A stretch of DNA of 50,657 bases from Prevotella sp. (GCA_017548385.1 JAFZAE010000277.1:1-50657), one strand, 5' to 3'. Positions 41,504 to 50,604 are shown, counted from the stretch's first letter. The notes: generated by a model not told the origin, from the letters alone. A program made the numbers and translations.

Positions 41504-43474
41504 ATGTCAGAGAATCTAAACAACGAAAGCAATTATTCTGCTAAAAACATACAGGTGCTTGAAGGCTTGGAAGCCGTTAGAAAGCGTCCTGCTATGTATA
41601 TTGGCGACATCAGTGAGAAAGGACTTCATCATTTGGTTAACGAGACGGTGGACAACTCCATCGATGAGGCTATGGCTGGCTTTTGTAGTCATATTGAAGT
41701 GACCATCAATGAGGACAATTCTATCACAGTACAAGATAATGGTCGTGGTATTCCCGTTGACGAGCATAAGAAACTACACAAGTCTGCTCTCGAAGTGGTG
41801 ATGACCGTGCTGCATGCAGGTGGAAAATTCGACAAAGGCTCATATAAAGTGAGTGGCGGACTGCATGGTGTGGGTGTAAGTTGTGTCAACGCACTATCTT
41901 CACACATGAAATCGCAAGTATTCCGCGATGGAAAGATTTATCAGCAGGAGTACGAAAAAGGAAAGGCTCTGTATCCTGTCAAAGTCGTGGGTACAACCGA
42001 TAAGCAAGGTACCCGACAGCAATTCTGGCCCGACCCAACTATCTTCACAACCACAGTTTATCAATATGACATCATCGCTCGTCGTATGCGAGAGTTGGCG
42101 TATTTGAATGCTGGCATCACCATCACATTGACAGACTTGCGCCCCAATGATGAGGGAAAAATACGGCAGGAAATATTCCATGCTAAAGAGGGGTTGAAGG
42201 AGTTTGTTAGGTTTATCGATCGCCATCGTACTCATCTGTTCGACGATGTTATTTATTTGAAGACAGAAAAGCAAGGAGTTCCTATCGAAGTGGCCGTGAT
42301 GTATAACACAGACTATTCCGAGAACATCCACTCCTACGTAAACAATATCAATACCATTGAGGGTGGTACTCACTTGGTAGGATTCCGAAAGGCTTTGACG
42401 CTCACGCTTAAAAAGTATGCTGACAATGAGCCGGCTATCGCCAAACAGATTGAAAAAGCCAAGATAGAAATTGCCGGTGAGGACTTCCGCGAGGGACTTA
42501 CAGCTGTCATCTCTATCAAAGTTGCAGAACCTCAATTTGAAGGGCAGACAAAAACCAAACTGGGAAACAGCGAGGTGGCAGGTGCAGTCCAGCAAGCTGT
42601 TGGCGAGGCGCTTGCCAATTATCTTGAGGAGCATCCTAAGGAGGCAAGGCTGATATGCGACAAGGTGGTGCTTGCTGCCACGGCACGTATTGCTGCACGT
42701 AAGGCACGTGAAAGTGTACAGCGTAAAAATGTGATGTCTGGAGGCGGACTTCCAGGTAAGTTGGCCGACTGTTCCAACAAAGACCCAAAGGCGTGTGAGA
42801 TTTTCCTTGTCGAGGGTGACTCTGCTGGTGGCTCTGCCAAGCAGGGACGTGACCGCTATACACAGGCTATTTTGCCACTGCGTGGTAAAATTCTCAATGT
42901 AGAGAAGGTTATGTGGCATAAAGTCTTTGAGAGTGAGTCAGTTATGAATATTATTCAGAGTATCGGTGTGAGATTTGGTGTAGATGGAGAAGGCGACAAG
43001 GAGGCTAACATCGACAAACTACGATACGACAAGATAATCATTATGACCGATGCCGATGTCGATGGCTCACACATCGACACACTTATCATGACGCTTTTCT
43101 ATCGCTTTATGCCGAAAGTGATTCAAGAGGGACACCTGTATATCGCAAGCCCACCGTTATATCTCTGCACCTATAAGAACAAGGTCAAGGAATATTGCTA
43201 TACCGAACAGCAGCGACTGGCGTTCCTTGATAAGTATGGCAATGGTGTTGAGGATGCCAACATCCACACACAGCGATACAAAGGTCTTGGTGAGATGAAC
43301 CCTGATCAACTTTGGGAAACCACCATGGATCCCTCGAAACGTTTGTTGAAACAGGTGAGTATAGAGAATGCAGCAGAGGCAGATGAAATCTTCTCTATGC
43401 TTATGGGCGACGATGTGGGGCCACGACGTGAGTTTATTGAGGCCAATGCTATCTACGCAAATATTGATGCTTAA
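41504..43474 (+). CDS. gyrB: DNA gyrase subunit B
   Basis: ATPase subunit of the supercoiling topoisomerase II. 656 residues, the short type without the E. coli insertion. GHKL ATP-site motifs are EGLEAVRKRPAMYIGD, VDNSIDEAMAG, QDNGRGIPVD, and GGLHGVGVSCVNALS. The Toprim domain has EGDSAGGSAKQGRDR, ILPLRGKILNVEK and TDADVDGSHI. The C-terminal tail RYKGLGEMNPDQLWETTM is intact. GyrA is not in the window. It could in principle be ParE, but the RKRPAMYIG / QRYKGLGEMNP context and length fit GyrB best. Confidence 0.95.
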   Translation: MSENLNNESNYSAKNIQVLEGLEAVRKRPAMYIGDISEKGLHHLVNETVDNSIDEAMAGFCSHIEVTINEDNSITVQDNGRGIPVDEHKKLHKSALEVVMTVLHAGGKFDKGSYKVSGGLHGVGVSCVNALSSHMKSQVFRDGKIYQQEYEKGKALYPVKVVGTTDKQGTRQQFWPDPTIFTTTVYQYDIIARRMRELAYLNAGITITLTDLRPNDEGKIRQEIFHAKEGLKEFVRFIDRHRTHLFDDVIYLKTEKQGVPIEVAVMYNTDYSENIHSYVNNINTIEGGTHLVGFRKALTLTLKKYADNEPAIAKQIEKAKIEIAGEDFREGLTAVISIKVAEPQFEGQTKTKLGNSEVAGAVQQAVGEALANYLEEHPKEARLICDKVVLAATARIAARKARESVQRKNVMSGGGLPGKLADCSNKDPKACEIFLVEGDSAGGSAKQGRDRYTQAILPLRGKILNVEKVMWHKVFESESVMNIIQSIGVRFGVDGEGDKEANIDKLRYDKIIIMTDADVDGSHIDTLIMTLFYRFMPKVIQEGHLYIASPPLYLCTYKNKVKEYCYTEQQRLAFLDKYGNGVEDANIHTQRYKGLGEMNPDQLWETTMDPSKRLLKQVSIENAAEADEIFSMLMGDDVGPRREFIEANAIYANIDA

Positions 43475-43481
43475 TTAAGGA

Positions 43482-43489
43482 TAATTTTG
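43482..43489 (+). promoter_or_regulatory. Possible promoter of the GH95 gene
   Basis: TAATTTTG fits TAnnTTTG just after the gyrB stop. The hairpin at 43491-43520 would then lie in the first bases of the GH95 leader. Confidence 0.4.
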
Positions 43490-43490
43490 T

Positions 43491-43520
43491 GAATGCGGAT
43501 GTCGGAAGATGTCCGCATTC
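43491..43520 (+). terminator. Hairpin after gyrB
   Basis: 13-bp stem GAATGCGGATGTC / GATGTCCGCATTC, with two G-U pairs and a GGAA tetraloop, 16 bp after the gyrB stop. No T-run follows, so it may be a 3' end-forming or 5'-leader structure instead of a simple intrinsic terminator. Confidence 0.55.
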
Positions 43521-43559
43521 TGCATGATAAATAATAGTGAAATCATTTAATACTGTGTT

Positions 43560-45995
43560 ATGAATAAGTATCTGTTGCTTCTCTTTGTCACTATTTCATT
43601 AAATGCTTTTAGTCAACAGCAACCACCCATGGTGTTGTGGTATGACAGGCCAGCAGTTTATTTTGAGGAATCATTGCCAATAGGAAACGGTAAGTTGGGA
43701 GCACTTGTCTATGGTGGAGTATCCGACAACATTATTTATCTCAACGACATCACACTTTGGACAGGAAAGCCCGTTGATCCTCAGCTCGATGCAGGGGCAA
43801 GCAAATGGATACCGGAAATCCGTAAGGCTCTTTTCGCTGAAGACTATGCATTGGCAGACAGTCTCCAACTACATGTGCAAGGTCCCAACTCGCAATTCTA
43901 TCAGCCTTTGGGCACACTGCATATTGTTGATGACAATGGTTTTGGCAACCCTACTGAATACCGGCGGGAGCTAAACCTTGATAGTGCATTCTGCCGTGAC
44001 AGTTATACATTGGGCGATACGCACTATACACGGGAATATTTTGCCACCAATCCCGACAAACTGATAGCCATCCATATTAATGCCGATAAAAAGGGTGGGA
44101 TTAATTGCCGTTTATCTCTAACCGCCCAAGTACCACATAAGGTGAAATGCAGTCCCACCAGTGCAGATTTCGACGGCTGTGGGACAATCATCAGCAACCA
44201 GGGGGAGATGGTGATGCATGGACATGCCGTAGGTTCTCCAGATGAGAGCATACACTACTGTTGTATCATATCGGCGAAGAGTAGCGATGGCACCATTTGG
44301 GCCTCAGACAGCACTTTAACAGTGCGTAAAGCTTCTGACCTAACCGTCTATCTTGTCAATGAAACCAGTTTCAATGGGGCGGCGAATCACCCCGTGAACA
44401 ACGGGGCTGATTATGTGGCAAATATCAATGATGATATCTGGCACACAGTCAACTATACCTATGATCAATTGCGTGAGCGCCATATCGCTGACTATAGAGA
44501 GTATTACGACCGTCTGCGCCTCTGTTTGAGCGATGACCCACAAAATACCACTCGGGATTTAAGCATACCCACCGACTCGCTGTTGAAACGCCACACCGAT
44601 AATGGAGGCGACAGTAGATTATTAGAGACCTTGTATTTTCAATATGGTCGCTATCTGCTGATAGCCAGTTCGCGGACGCCAGAGGTGCCTGCCAACTTGC
44701 AAGGACTCTGGGCCAATAAACTCTACTCTCCCTGGAGAGGCAACTATACTGTTAACATCAATCTTGAGGAAAACTACTGGCCGGCAGAGGTGGCAAATTT
44801 GAGTGAGATGACCGCACCATTATGGGGATTCATGAAGTCGCTAGCCGATAATGGACACCATGTGGCGCACAACTACTATGGCATCGACCGTGGTTGGTGC
44901 TCCAGTCATAATAGTGACATCTGGGCTATGGCCAACCCTGTGGGCGAGAAACGTGAAAGTCCGGAATGGAGTAACTGGAACATGGGTGGAGCCTGGCTCT
45001 CACAGGCGTTGTGGGAACATTATCAGTATACGCAAGACAAGGAGTTCCTTCAACAGACAGCCTATCCCCTGCTAAAGGGTGCCAGTGAGTTCTGCCTTGA
45101 CTGGCTCATCGACAATCCGCGTGTCGCTGGTGAACTCATCACAGCTCCCAGCACTTCGCCCGAGAACGAATACAGAACAACAGAAGGATACCATGGCACA
45201 ACCTGCTATGGTGGCACTGCCGACATGGCCATCATCCGTGAACTGCTGCAGAATACCATTGCTGCCAGCAAAATCCTTGGTGTCGATAAGAAATTCCGAC
45301 GTGAGGCAGAGGCCTCCCTGCGACGTCTCCATCCCTATACCATCGGGCATGAGGGCGACATCAATGAGTGGTATTACGACTGGGATGATTGGGACCCACA
45401 GCATCGCCATCAGTCGCATCTCATTGGTCTTTATCCTGGACATCAAATCACAAAAGAGGGAACACCTGACTTGGCTGCTGCTGCTAAACGAAGCCTGGAA
45501 ATCAAGGGTGACCGCACCACGGGATGGAGTACCGGATGGCGCATCAATCTTTGGGCTCGTCTGCATGATGCCGCCCAGGCATATCATATCTACCAAAAAC
45601 TGCTCACATACGTGTCGCCCGACGATTATCGTGGCCCCGATCGCCGTCGCTCCGGAGGCACATATCCAAATCTGCTCGATGCACATCCACCATTCCAGAT
45701 TGATGGAAACTTCGGTGGTACCGCTGGTGTCTGCGAGATGTTACTTCAGAGTGGTGATGGGGGCATAGAATTACTCCCTGCACTTCCTAAGGAGTGGAGC
45801 AATGGTAGCGTGACCGGCCTCCGTGCTCGTGGTGGCTATACCGTGGATATAAAATGGAGAAATGGGCAAGTGTATGAATTCACCATCCATGCCACAAAAG
45901 CAGGGAAAGTCAAAGTAAAGTATAACTATCAAGAGAGAATTTTTAAGATGACAGAGAACGGGGAATGTCGTGGCTTTATTAGGCCGATTGATTAA
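43560..45995 (+). CDS. Secreted GH95 family alpha-L-fucosidase-like glycosidase
   Basis: 811 residues with a signal peptide (MNKYLLLLFVTISLNAFSQ). Glycoside hydrolase family 95 features appear in order: an N-terminal beta domain (LWYDRPAVYFEESLPIGNGKLGALVYGG, split here by position), the helical-barrel substrate block YTVNINLEENYWP (Asn399 and Asn401), STSPENEY with the likely catalytic Glu535, and QIDGNFGGTAGV with Asp715. The Asn residues and the acidic pair correspond to those known from the bifidobacterial 1,2-alpha-fucosidase. It should release fucose, or galactose in some relatives, from glycans in the periplasm or outside. No susCD pair or other glycosidase is adjacent, so it is not part of a visible polysaccharide utilization locus. 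Confidence 0.92.
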   Translation: MNKYLLLLFVTISLNAFSQQQPPMVLWYDRPAVYFEESLPIGNGKLGALVYGGVSDNIIYLNDITLWTGKPVDPQLDAGASKWIPEIRKALFAEDYALADSLQLHVQGPNSQFYQPLGTLHIVDDNGFGNPTEYRRELNLDSAFCRDSYTLGDTHYTREYFATNPDKLIAIHINADKKGGINCRLSLTAQVPHKVKCSPTSADFDGCGTIISNQGEMVMHGHAVGSPDESIHYCCIISAKSSDGTIWASDSTLTVRKASDLTVYLVNETSFNGAANHPVNNGADYVANINDDIWHTVNYTYDQLRERHIADYREYYDRLRLCLSDDPQNTTRDLSIPTDSLLKRHTDNGGDSRLLETLYFQYGRYLLIASSRTPEVPANLQGLWANKLYSPWRGNYTVNINLEENYWPAEVANLSEMTAPLWGFMKSLADNGHHVAHNYYGIDRGWCSSHNSDIWAMANPVGEKRESPEWSNWNMGGAWLSQALWEHYQYTQDKEFLQQTAYPLLKGASEFCLDWLIDNPRVAGELITAPSTSPENEYRTTEGYHGTTCYGGTADMAIIRELLQNTIAASKILGVDKKFRREAEASLRRLHPYTIGHEGDINEWYYDWDDWDPQHRHQSHLIGLYPGHQITKEGTPDLAAAAKRSLEIKGDRTTGWSTGWRINLWARLHDAAQAYHIYQKLLTYVSPDDYRGPDRRRSGGTYPNLLDAHPPFQIDGNFGGTAGVCEMLLQSGDGGIELLPALPKEWSNGSVTGLRARGGYTVDIKWRNGQVYEFTIHATKAGKVKVKYNYQERIFKMTENGECRGFIRPID

Positions 45996-46008
45996 CCTTT
46001 AGGAGGGG

Positions 46009-46105
46009 TTAAGTGATATATTTTAAAAACAGCTTGCGTATCCCTTTGCGCTCAGCCATCTGACCTGCCATCTGCCAGAGGTTAGTATAGTACAGGAGGA
46101 TGAGC
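46009..46105 (-). pseudogene. C-terminal scrap of a third ATP-grasp paralogue
   Basis: The minus-strand frame directly after and overlapping the 3' end of the next gene reads NLWQMAGQMAERKGIRKLFL, then KYIT and a stop at 46009-46011. It aligns without gaps to the last residues of the ATP-grasp gene at 47171-48304 (NWGQMVGQMAELKGIRKKFV, then KYIS). It is in a different frame from the preceding gene, which stops at 46082. It is thus an orphan 3' end left after loss of most of a duplicated gene, not part of a functional product. Confidence 0.75.
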
Positions 46106-47161
46106 CAGTACAAAATCTATTACTTCGTCAGTGCGTTCACCAAAGATGGGTCTTTGGGCGCAATGCTGAGAATATTGTATTCCTGGATACCATACGTTGG
46201 GTTCTATAAGGACTGGGTTGTTTTGGCTGTCCAACGCGATATCCCATCCTACGATACCTAGATTGGGCAAAATTAATGGATGCTTTTCTTTTATGAGCTC
46301 AACAATTTTGCTTACCTCTGATATCTTGATTGAGGAGAAACTCTGGCCATTTGATAGTTTATCGTATTTGATGAAGGCATGGTCAAGTGCGAAATCGTGA
46401 AACTGTCCATCTTCATTTACACTAATCATCAATCCTCCGGCTCTCAGATTATCCACCACACTGTTTCCTTGCGCAAATTTTAGACTAATGGCACATATGC
46501 TAACCTTTCCATTGATGAATAGTGATGTTACTCTGAAAGTATTCAGGGAATGTGGATTGAATTGAGATGTTTGAGGAGATTGCTCTAGTATTTCCTGAAC
46601 AATAAAGTCTTCTCCGTAAGATTTTAAAAGATTATCAATGGAGGTCTCTGCCGGATGTAATACTTTCACTCCTTTACCGCATCTTGTGTTGATTGTCGGT
46701 TTGATAATACAACTATGATGGGATTGAATTAGTTCTTCAGCCTGTTGTTGAGGGATAATTCGTCCGCTTACGTCGAAGAAGGTGCCACGTATCTTCATCA
46801 CTATTGTGGCAGGCTGTGCAAAGTCACGATAAATATTGTGAAAAAGTGCCTTGTGGCCCAGAGCAAATGTATATATGTCAGGATTGAGACTCTTTTTTAT
46901 ATAAGGAAAATACAAATCTATGGGCAAGAATCTCTTGTCAAAGTGTGAAAGTGTCTTAAAAACATGAAACTCTGCTAGATTTAGTTTCACTGGCAGCCTT
47001 TTCCAATATTCCTTGGCTTCATGTTCTTCTGCTTCAGTGAGGCGTGATAACACAAGGCCCTTAGTGATTTTCTTGAGGTTTTTCAGCTCTGTTCTACGTG
47101 AAGCAAACATTTTTAACTTTCCAAACGTAGCCTTACTGCTTTTCACAATTTCTTTTCCCAT
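46082..47161 (-). CDS. ATP-grasp protein, sugar-transfer-associated type (copy A)
   Basis: 359 residues. ATP-grasp features: the nucleotide-binding strand SCIIKPTINTRCGKGVKVL, the FIVQEILEQ hinge, the family motif NPHSLNTFRVTSLF, DNLRAGGLMISVNEDG, and the metal/ATP end VGWDIALDSQNNPVLIEPN. This is the group often called sugar-transfer-associated ATP-grasp, found near capsule and surface-glycan genes; the ligated substrates are unknown. It follows its paralogue by 9 bp. No signal peptide is seen, so it is cytoplasmic. It ends IDFVLAHPPVLY and lacks the GQMAxxKGIRKxFxKYI tail of its neighbour. Confidence 0.75.
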   Translation of the reverse strand: MGKEIVKSSKATFGKLKMFASRRTELKNLKKITKGLVLSRLTEAEEHEAKEYWKRLPVKLNLAEFHVFKTLSHFDKRFLPIDLYFPYIKKSLNPDIYTFALGHKALFHNIYRDFAQPATIVMKIRGTFFDVSGRIIPQQQAEELIQSHHSCIIKPTINTRCGKGVKVLHPAETSIDNLLKSYGEDFIVQEILEQSPQTSQFNPHSLNTFRVTSLFINGKVSICAISLKFAQGNSVVDNLRAGGLMISVNEDGQFHDFALDHAFIKYDKLSNGQSFSSIKISEVSKIVELIKEKHPLILPNLGIVGWDIALDSQNNPVLIEPNVWYPGIQYSQHCAQRPIFGERTDEVIDFVLAHPPVLY

Positions 47162-47170
47162 ATCTCGTCT

Positions 47171-48304
47171 TTATGAAATATATTTAACAAACTTCTTGCG
47201 GATACCTTTGAGTTCAGCCATCTGGCCCACCATCTGGCCCCAATTGCCCTCTACAAGCACCCATTTCCCTTCATTTGTAAGGGCAAAATCAAAACCCACA
47301 TATCTATGATGTTCTGGCAATGAGTGATGCACCTTGGCCACCAACGTCTTCAATTCGTCCCAATATGGTATTTCCCAGCCTTTGAATTTTAAACCGGAGT
47401 CAGGATGACATTCAAATCTTCCTCCATATTCATCGACGCCATCAGTAGTGATAATTCCTGTCTCTGGGTCGAAAACGGCAAAAATACCACCATGGCCGGC
47501 ATTATCAACGACCGACCCATTCCTACCTGTACGGAAGAATGGCTGGAGAATGTTCACACCATCTTTTGTGCGGAAGGAGGGCACTCTAAAAGTATTAACA
47601 CTCGATGGATTCCAGGCTTCTGTTATCTGATGTTGCTTGATTAATTCTTCGGCTATCCATTCACCCCTTTCTATGAGTTTTTGGTGTAATATATGAACTC
47701 TTTCTTCGCTATCAACTTCTATAATATAAGTGTTTGCCCCTAAACTACCTTCAAGGGGCTTTACTATAAAATGTGGATGTTTTTTTGTGAATTGTAAGAA
47801 TAATTCAAATGGTTTTTCTTTGCCAACAAAACACACATCCCGATGAAAATAATTCTTGGCTAAATTGTAAAAGAAGGACTTGTTTCTCAGTTCTGCAAAG
47901 ACATTTTCACCGTAATGTCTTTGCAATAAGATAAAACGCTCCTTGTCAGAAAGCCATTCCAAACGTTGCCAATAATTCTGATGCTCAAAATCATAGAGGA
48001 AATATTCTTCTGCATCCATACGATTGCAGATATGTGCTCTCACCATATCTTTTTCGAGTTTTTTCAGATATGTGGGGTCTTTTTCTTTCCATTCGGGAAC
48101 ATACCTATTAAGCATTTTGAAATATTCCCTTTTGAAGGCAGGAATCAATTTGTAATCATGTGCCTGATAGATGGTAACTTCCAAGGGTAGGATGACTTTT
48201 TCATAGATGGGATGGGTAATGTGCCATTTATCTAGTACAGTCCTACATTTTTCATCGAAAATGACAATGTTTTTCTTCCAAAAAAACTTAGTCTTTTGCT
48301 TCAT
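47171..48304 (-). CDS. ATP-grasp protein, sugar-transfer-associated type (copy B)
   Basis: 377 residues. The same fold as copy A but diverged: HFIVKPLEGSLGANTYII, WIAEELIKQH, NPSSVNTFRVPSFRTKDG, VVDNAGHGGIFAVFDPETG, and VGFDFALTNEGKWVLVEGN are the corresponding ATP-grasp blocks. It carries a C-terminal tail GQMVGQMAELKGIRKKFVKY that copy A lacks but the downstream scrap retains. An in-frame TTG precedes it by two codons; the ATG at 48304 is chosen. A TAnnTTTG element at 48329-48336 makes it the first gene of the pair. It is probably an amide- or ester-forming ligase acting on a surface polymer precursor; not established. Confidence 0.75.
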   Translation of the reverse strand: MKQKTKFFWKKNIVIFDEKCRTVLDKWHITHPIYEKVILPLEVTIYQAHDYKLIPAFKREYFKMLNRYVPEWKEKDPTYLKKLEKDMVRAHICNRMDAEEYFLYDFEHQNYWQRLEWLSDKERFILLQRHYGENVFAELRNKSFFYNLAKNYFHRDVCFVGKEKPFELFLQFTKKHPHFIVKPLEGSLGANTYIIEVDSEERVHILHQKLIERGEWIAEELIKQHQITEAWNPSSVNTFRVPSFRTKDGVNILQPFFRTGRNGSVVDNAGHGGIFAVFDPETGIITTDGVDEYGGRFECHPDSGLKFKGWEIPYWDELKTLVAKVHHSLPEHHRYVGFDFALTNEGKWVLVEGNWGQMVGQMAELKGIRKKFVKYIS

Positions 48305-48328
48305 TCCCAATTAATCATTTTAAGCATG

Positions 48329-48336
48329 CAAATTTA
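48329..48336 (-). promoter_or_regulatory. ATP-grasp operon promoter -7 element
   Basis: Minus-strand TAAATTTG fits TAnnTTTG, 25 bp before the ATG at 48304. Confidence 0.6.
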
Positions 48337-48408
48337 CTTAAAATATCACAAAATACAAAAAAAACAAAACTTTTCTATTTCTAAAAGAAAGTTTGACTTA
48401 TTTTTCAG

Positions 48409-48416
48409 TACTTTTG
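48409..48416 (+). promoter_or_regulatory. LD-carboxypeptidase promoter -7 element
   Basis: TACTTTTG fits TAnnTTTG and would give a leader of about 155 nt, long for this window. A 22-codon reading frame (48488-48556) lies within that leader. Confidence 0.5.
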
Positions 48417-48577
48417 TGGTGAATATTGACTTATATGACAACAGATACTATATTATAATCATTGTCTTGTAAATAACGACACTTATTATGATTAAAAATA
48501 ACTGTGCGTTCATTGTTCAGCGCATCTATGCAGAAGGTAATAAAATTGACTCGTAAATCATTTTTATCAATAAAATA

Positions 48578-49624
48578 ATGAAAAAATATCTATTACTATT
48601 GACAGTCCTCATAATGGTCGTCTTGAATGCAAACGCACAATGCTGTGAAGCATCCGACAAGCTTGTGACATTGAATTGTGTGAAACCCGATTATCTGAAA
48701 GCCGGCGACAAGGTGGCTTTGATTTCGCCATCTTATTTCACACCGATGGAGAATGTGGAGAAAACAGTTGCCGTGCTACGTAACTGGGGATTGGTGCCTG
48801 TTGTCGGCCCCAATGTGGGCAAGGTGGTTCTCGGTAGGTATGCTGGAACAGTGGAAGAGCGTCTCAGTGATATACGATGGGCATTGAGCGACCCAGACAT
48901 CAAGGCCATCATCTGTAACCGTGGCGGATATGGCACCATCCAATATATCAATCAAATGTCGCTCAGCGAACTCGCTGCATCACCCAAATGGCTTGTGGGA
49001 TTCAGTGATATCTCTACTCTTCACGGACTATTGAGCCGAGCCGGCGTGATGAGTATTCATGGCACAATGAGTTCGTTCCTTGCCAAAGGAGCAACTGATG
49101 CATCCAGTACACTGATGCGTGACTTGCTTATGGGGCAAGTACCATGCTATGAATTGCCAGTCCACCCACAGAATATCGAGGGTAAGGCTACTGGTACGCT
49201 CGTGGGTGGGAATCTTTGCACCTTTGTGCCAAATCTTGGCTCTCAAGCTGATGCCACATTGGGCAATGATTTAATCCTCTTCATTGAAGAGGTGGAGGAA
49301 TCCATGCATAATATCGACAGACAGATGCGTATCCTTCAGTTGAACGGTGTGCTAGATCGTTGTAAGGGCGTGATTATTGGTGAGATGACCGATTGCGGCA
49401 ACGAGTTTACATACGGGAGTGTCGAGGCTATGCTCCACGATCTGCTTACTGAGTATCACATACCTGTACTTTGTGGCTTCCCTGGTGGTCACGGCGATGT
49501 AAACATGCCGCTTGTAATGGGGGCTCCCGTTACCATTGACGTGCGAAGCGATGGTGCCTCCCTCAAATTCAACATTCTTGGTAAACAACATGAAGTAAAG
49601 ACTGATAATAGTGAGATGCCATAA
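48578..49624 (+). CDS. LD-carboxypeptidase (peptidase family S66), exported
   Basis: 348 residues. A signal peptide (MKKYLLLLTVLIMVVLNANA) is followed by an S66 domain that removes the terminal D-Ala from tetrapeptides of peptidoglycan. Landmarks: LKAGDKVALISPS, IICNRGGYGTIQ, the nucleophile Ser in LVGFSDISTLHG, the catalytic Glu in LFIEEVEESMHNIDR, and the catalytic His in GFPGGHGDVNMPL. E. coli LdcA is cytoplasmic and handles recycled muropeptides, so the signal peptide here points to a periplasmic site of action. It stands alone between the ATP-grasp pair and rsmA. Confidence 0.9.
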   Translation: MKKYLLLLTVLIMVVLNANAQCCEASDKLVTLNCVKPDYLKAGDKVALISPSYFTPMENVEKTVAVLRNWGLVPVVGPNVGKVVLGRYAGTVEERLSDIRWALSDPDIKAIICNRGGYGTIQYINQMSLSELAASPKWLVGFSDISTLHGLLSRAGVMSIHGTMSSFLAKGATDASSTLMRDLLMGQVPCYELPVHPQNIEGKATGTLVGGNLCTFVPNLGSQADATLGNDLILFIEEVEESMHNIDRQMRILQLNGVLDRCKGVIIGEMTDCGNEFTYGSVEAMLHDLLTEYHIPVLCGFPGGHGDVNMPLVMGAPVTIDVRSDGASLKFNILGKQHEVKTDNSEMP

Positions 49625-49722
49625 TGATATAATGATGGAATAAATGTGAAAAAAGCAATCGTTTACATATGCTCTATGCCTTTTTCGGAATAAGGAAAGG
49701 CAAACACACAAAATAAATGCAT

Positions 49723-49730
49723 TATTTTTG
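49723..49730 (+). promoter_or_regulatory. rsmA promoter -7 element
   Basis: TATTTTTG fits TAnnTTTG, 64 bp before the rsmA ATG. Confidence 0.55.
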
Positions 49731-49794
49731 TATTCAAATAATATAATCTATCCAATTTTTTATATCTAATTTCTCACCCCTAACTCCTAATTTC

Positions 49795-50604
49795 ATGCGC
49801 CAAGTAAAACCAAAGAAAAATCTCGGACAGCATTTCCTCACCGACCTCAATGTGGCGAAGGATATTGCGGACACCGTTGATGCGTGTCCCAATATCCCCA
49901 TCTTGGAGGTGGGACCGGGTATGGGAATGCTCACACAGTTCCTAATAGAAAAACCACGTGAAGTAAAAGTTGTAGAAATCGATGATGAGTCTGTAAGATG
50001 GCTCTATGAGCATTTCCCCACACTGAAGGAGTGTATTATCGCCGACGATTTTCTTCGTATGGACCTTCATACGCTCTTCGATGGTAAACCGTTTGTGCTC
50101 ACTGGCAACTATCCCTATGACATCTCCTCGCAAATCTTCTTCAAAATGCTCGACAACAAGGACATCATTCCTTGTTGTACCGGCATGATACAGCACGAGG
50201 TGGCCTTGCGTATCGCCTCGCAGCCGGGTAACAAAGCGTACGGCATACTCAGTGTGCTCATACAGGCATGGTATCATGTGGAGTATCTCTTCACCGTGGA
50301 TGAAACGGTATTCAACCCTCCACCAAAGGTGAAAAGTGCTGTCATACGTATGACACGTAACGAGGTGACCGACCTCGGATGTGATGAGAAACTCTTCCGG
50401 AGGGTGGTAAAAACAGTTTTTAACCAGCGTCGCAAAATGCTGCGCGTATCCCTCCGACAAATCCTACCAGCCGATGCTATGGACGAGGCATTCATGGCCA
50501 ACGAAATGATGACTTTCCGCCCAGAGCAACTCTCCATCCCACAATTCGTACGACTCACAAACCTCGTTGAGGGAAGGTTGAATGGAACTCCAAAGATTGA
50601 TTAA
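49795..50604 (+). CDS. rsmA: 16S rRNA (A1518/A1519) dimethyltransferase
   Basis: Dimethylates two adjacent adenosines in the 3' hairpin (helix 45) of 16S rRNA late in 30S assembly; also called KsgA. 269 residues. It begins VKPKKNLGQHFLTD, the family N-terminus, then the SAM-binding ILEVGPGMGMLTQFL and VVEIDDESVRWL. The catalytic motif is TGNYPYDISSQIF, the Bacteroidetes form of NLPY. The C-terminal RRKMLRVSLRQIL block is also typical. The 53 bp after the stop to the window edge hold no recognisable gene start. Confidence 0.96.
   Translation: MRQVKPKKNLGQHFLTDLNVAKDIADTVDACPNIPILEVGPGMGMLTQFLIEKPREVKVVEIDDESVRWLYEHFPTLKECIIADDFLRMDLHTLFDGKPFVLTGNYPYDISSQIFFKMLDNKDIIPCCTGMIQHEVALRIASQPGNKAYGILSVLIQAWYHVEYLFTVDETVFNPPPKVKSAVIRMTRNEVTDLGCDEKLFRRVVKTVFNQRRKMLRVSLRQILPADAMDEAFMANEMMTFRPEQLSIPQFVRLTNLVEGRLNGTPKID

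Noticed and set aside
41900-42919. 339-codon open frame antisense to gyrB
   Set aside because: It lies entirely within gyrB on the opposite strand, has no family motifs and shows shadow-like composition; gyrB is certain.
45072-45768. Overlapping 204- and 229-codon frames within the GH95 gene
   Set aside because: Both lie inside a well-supported GH95 coding region and show no motifs.
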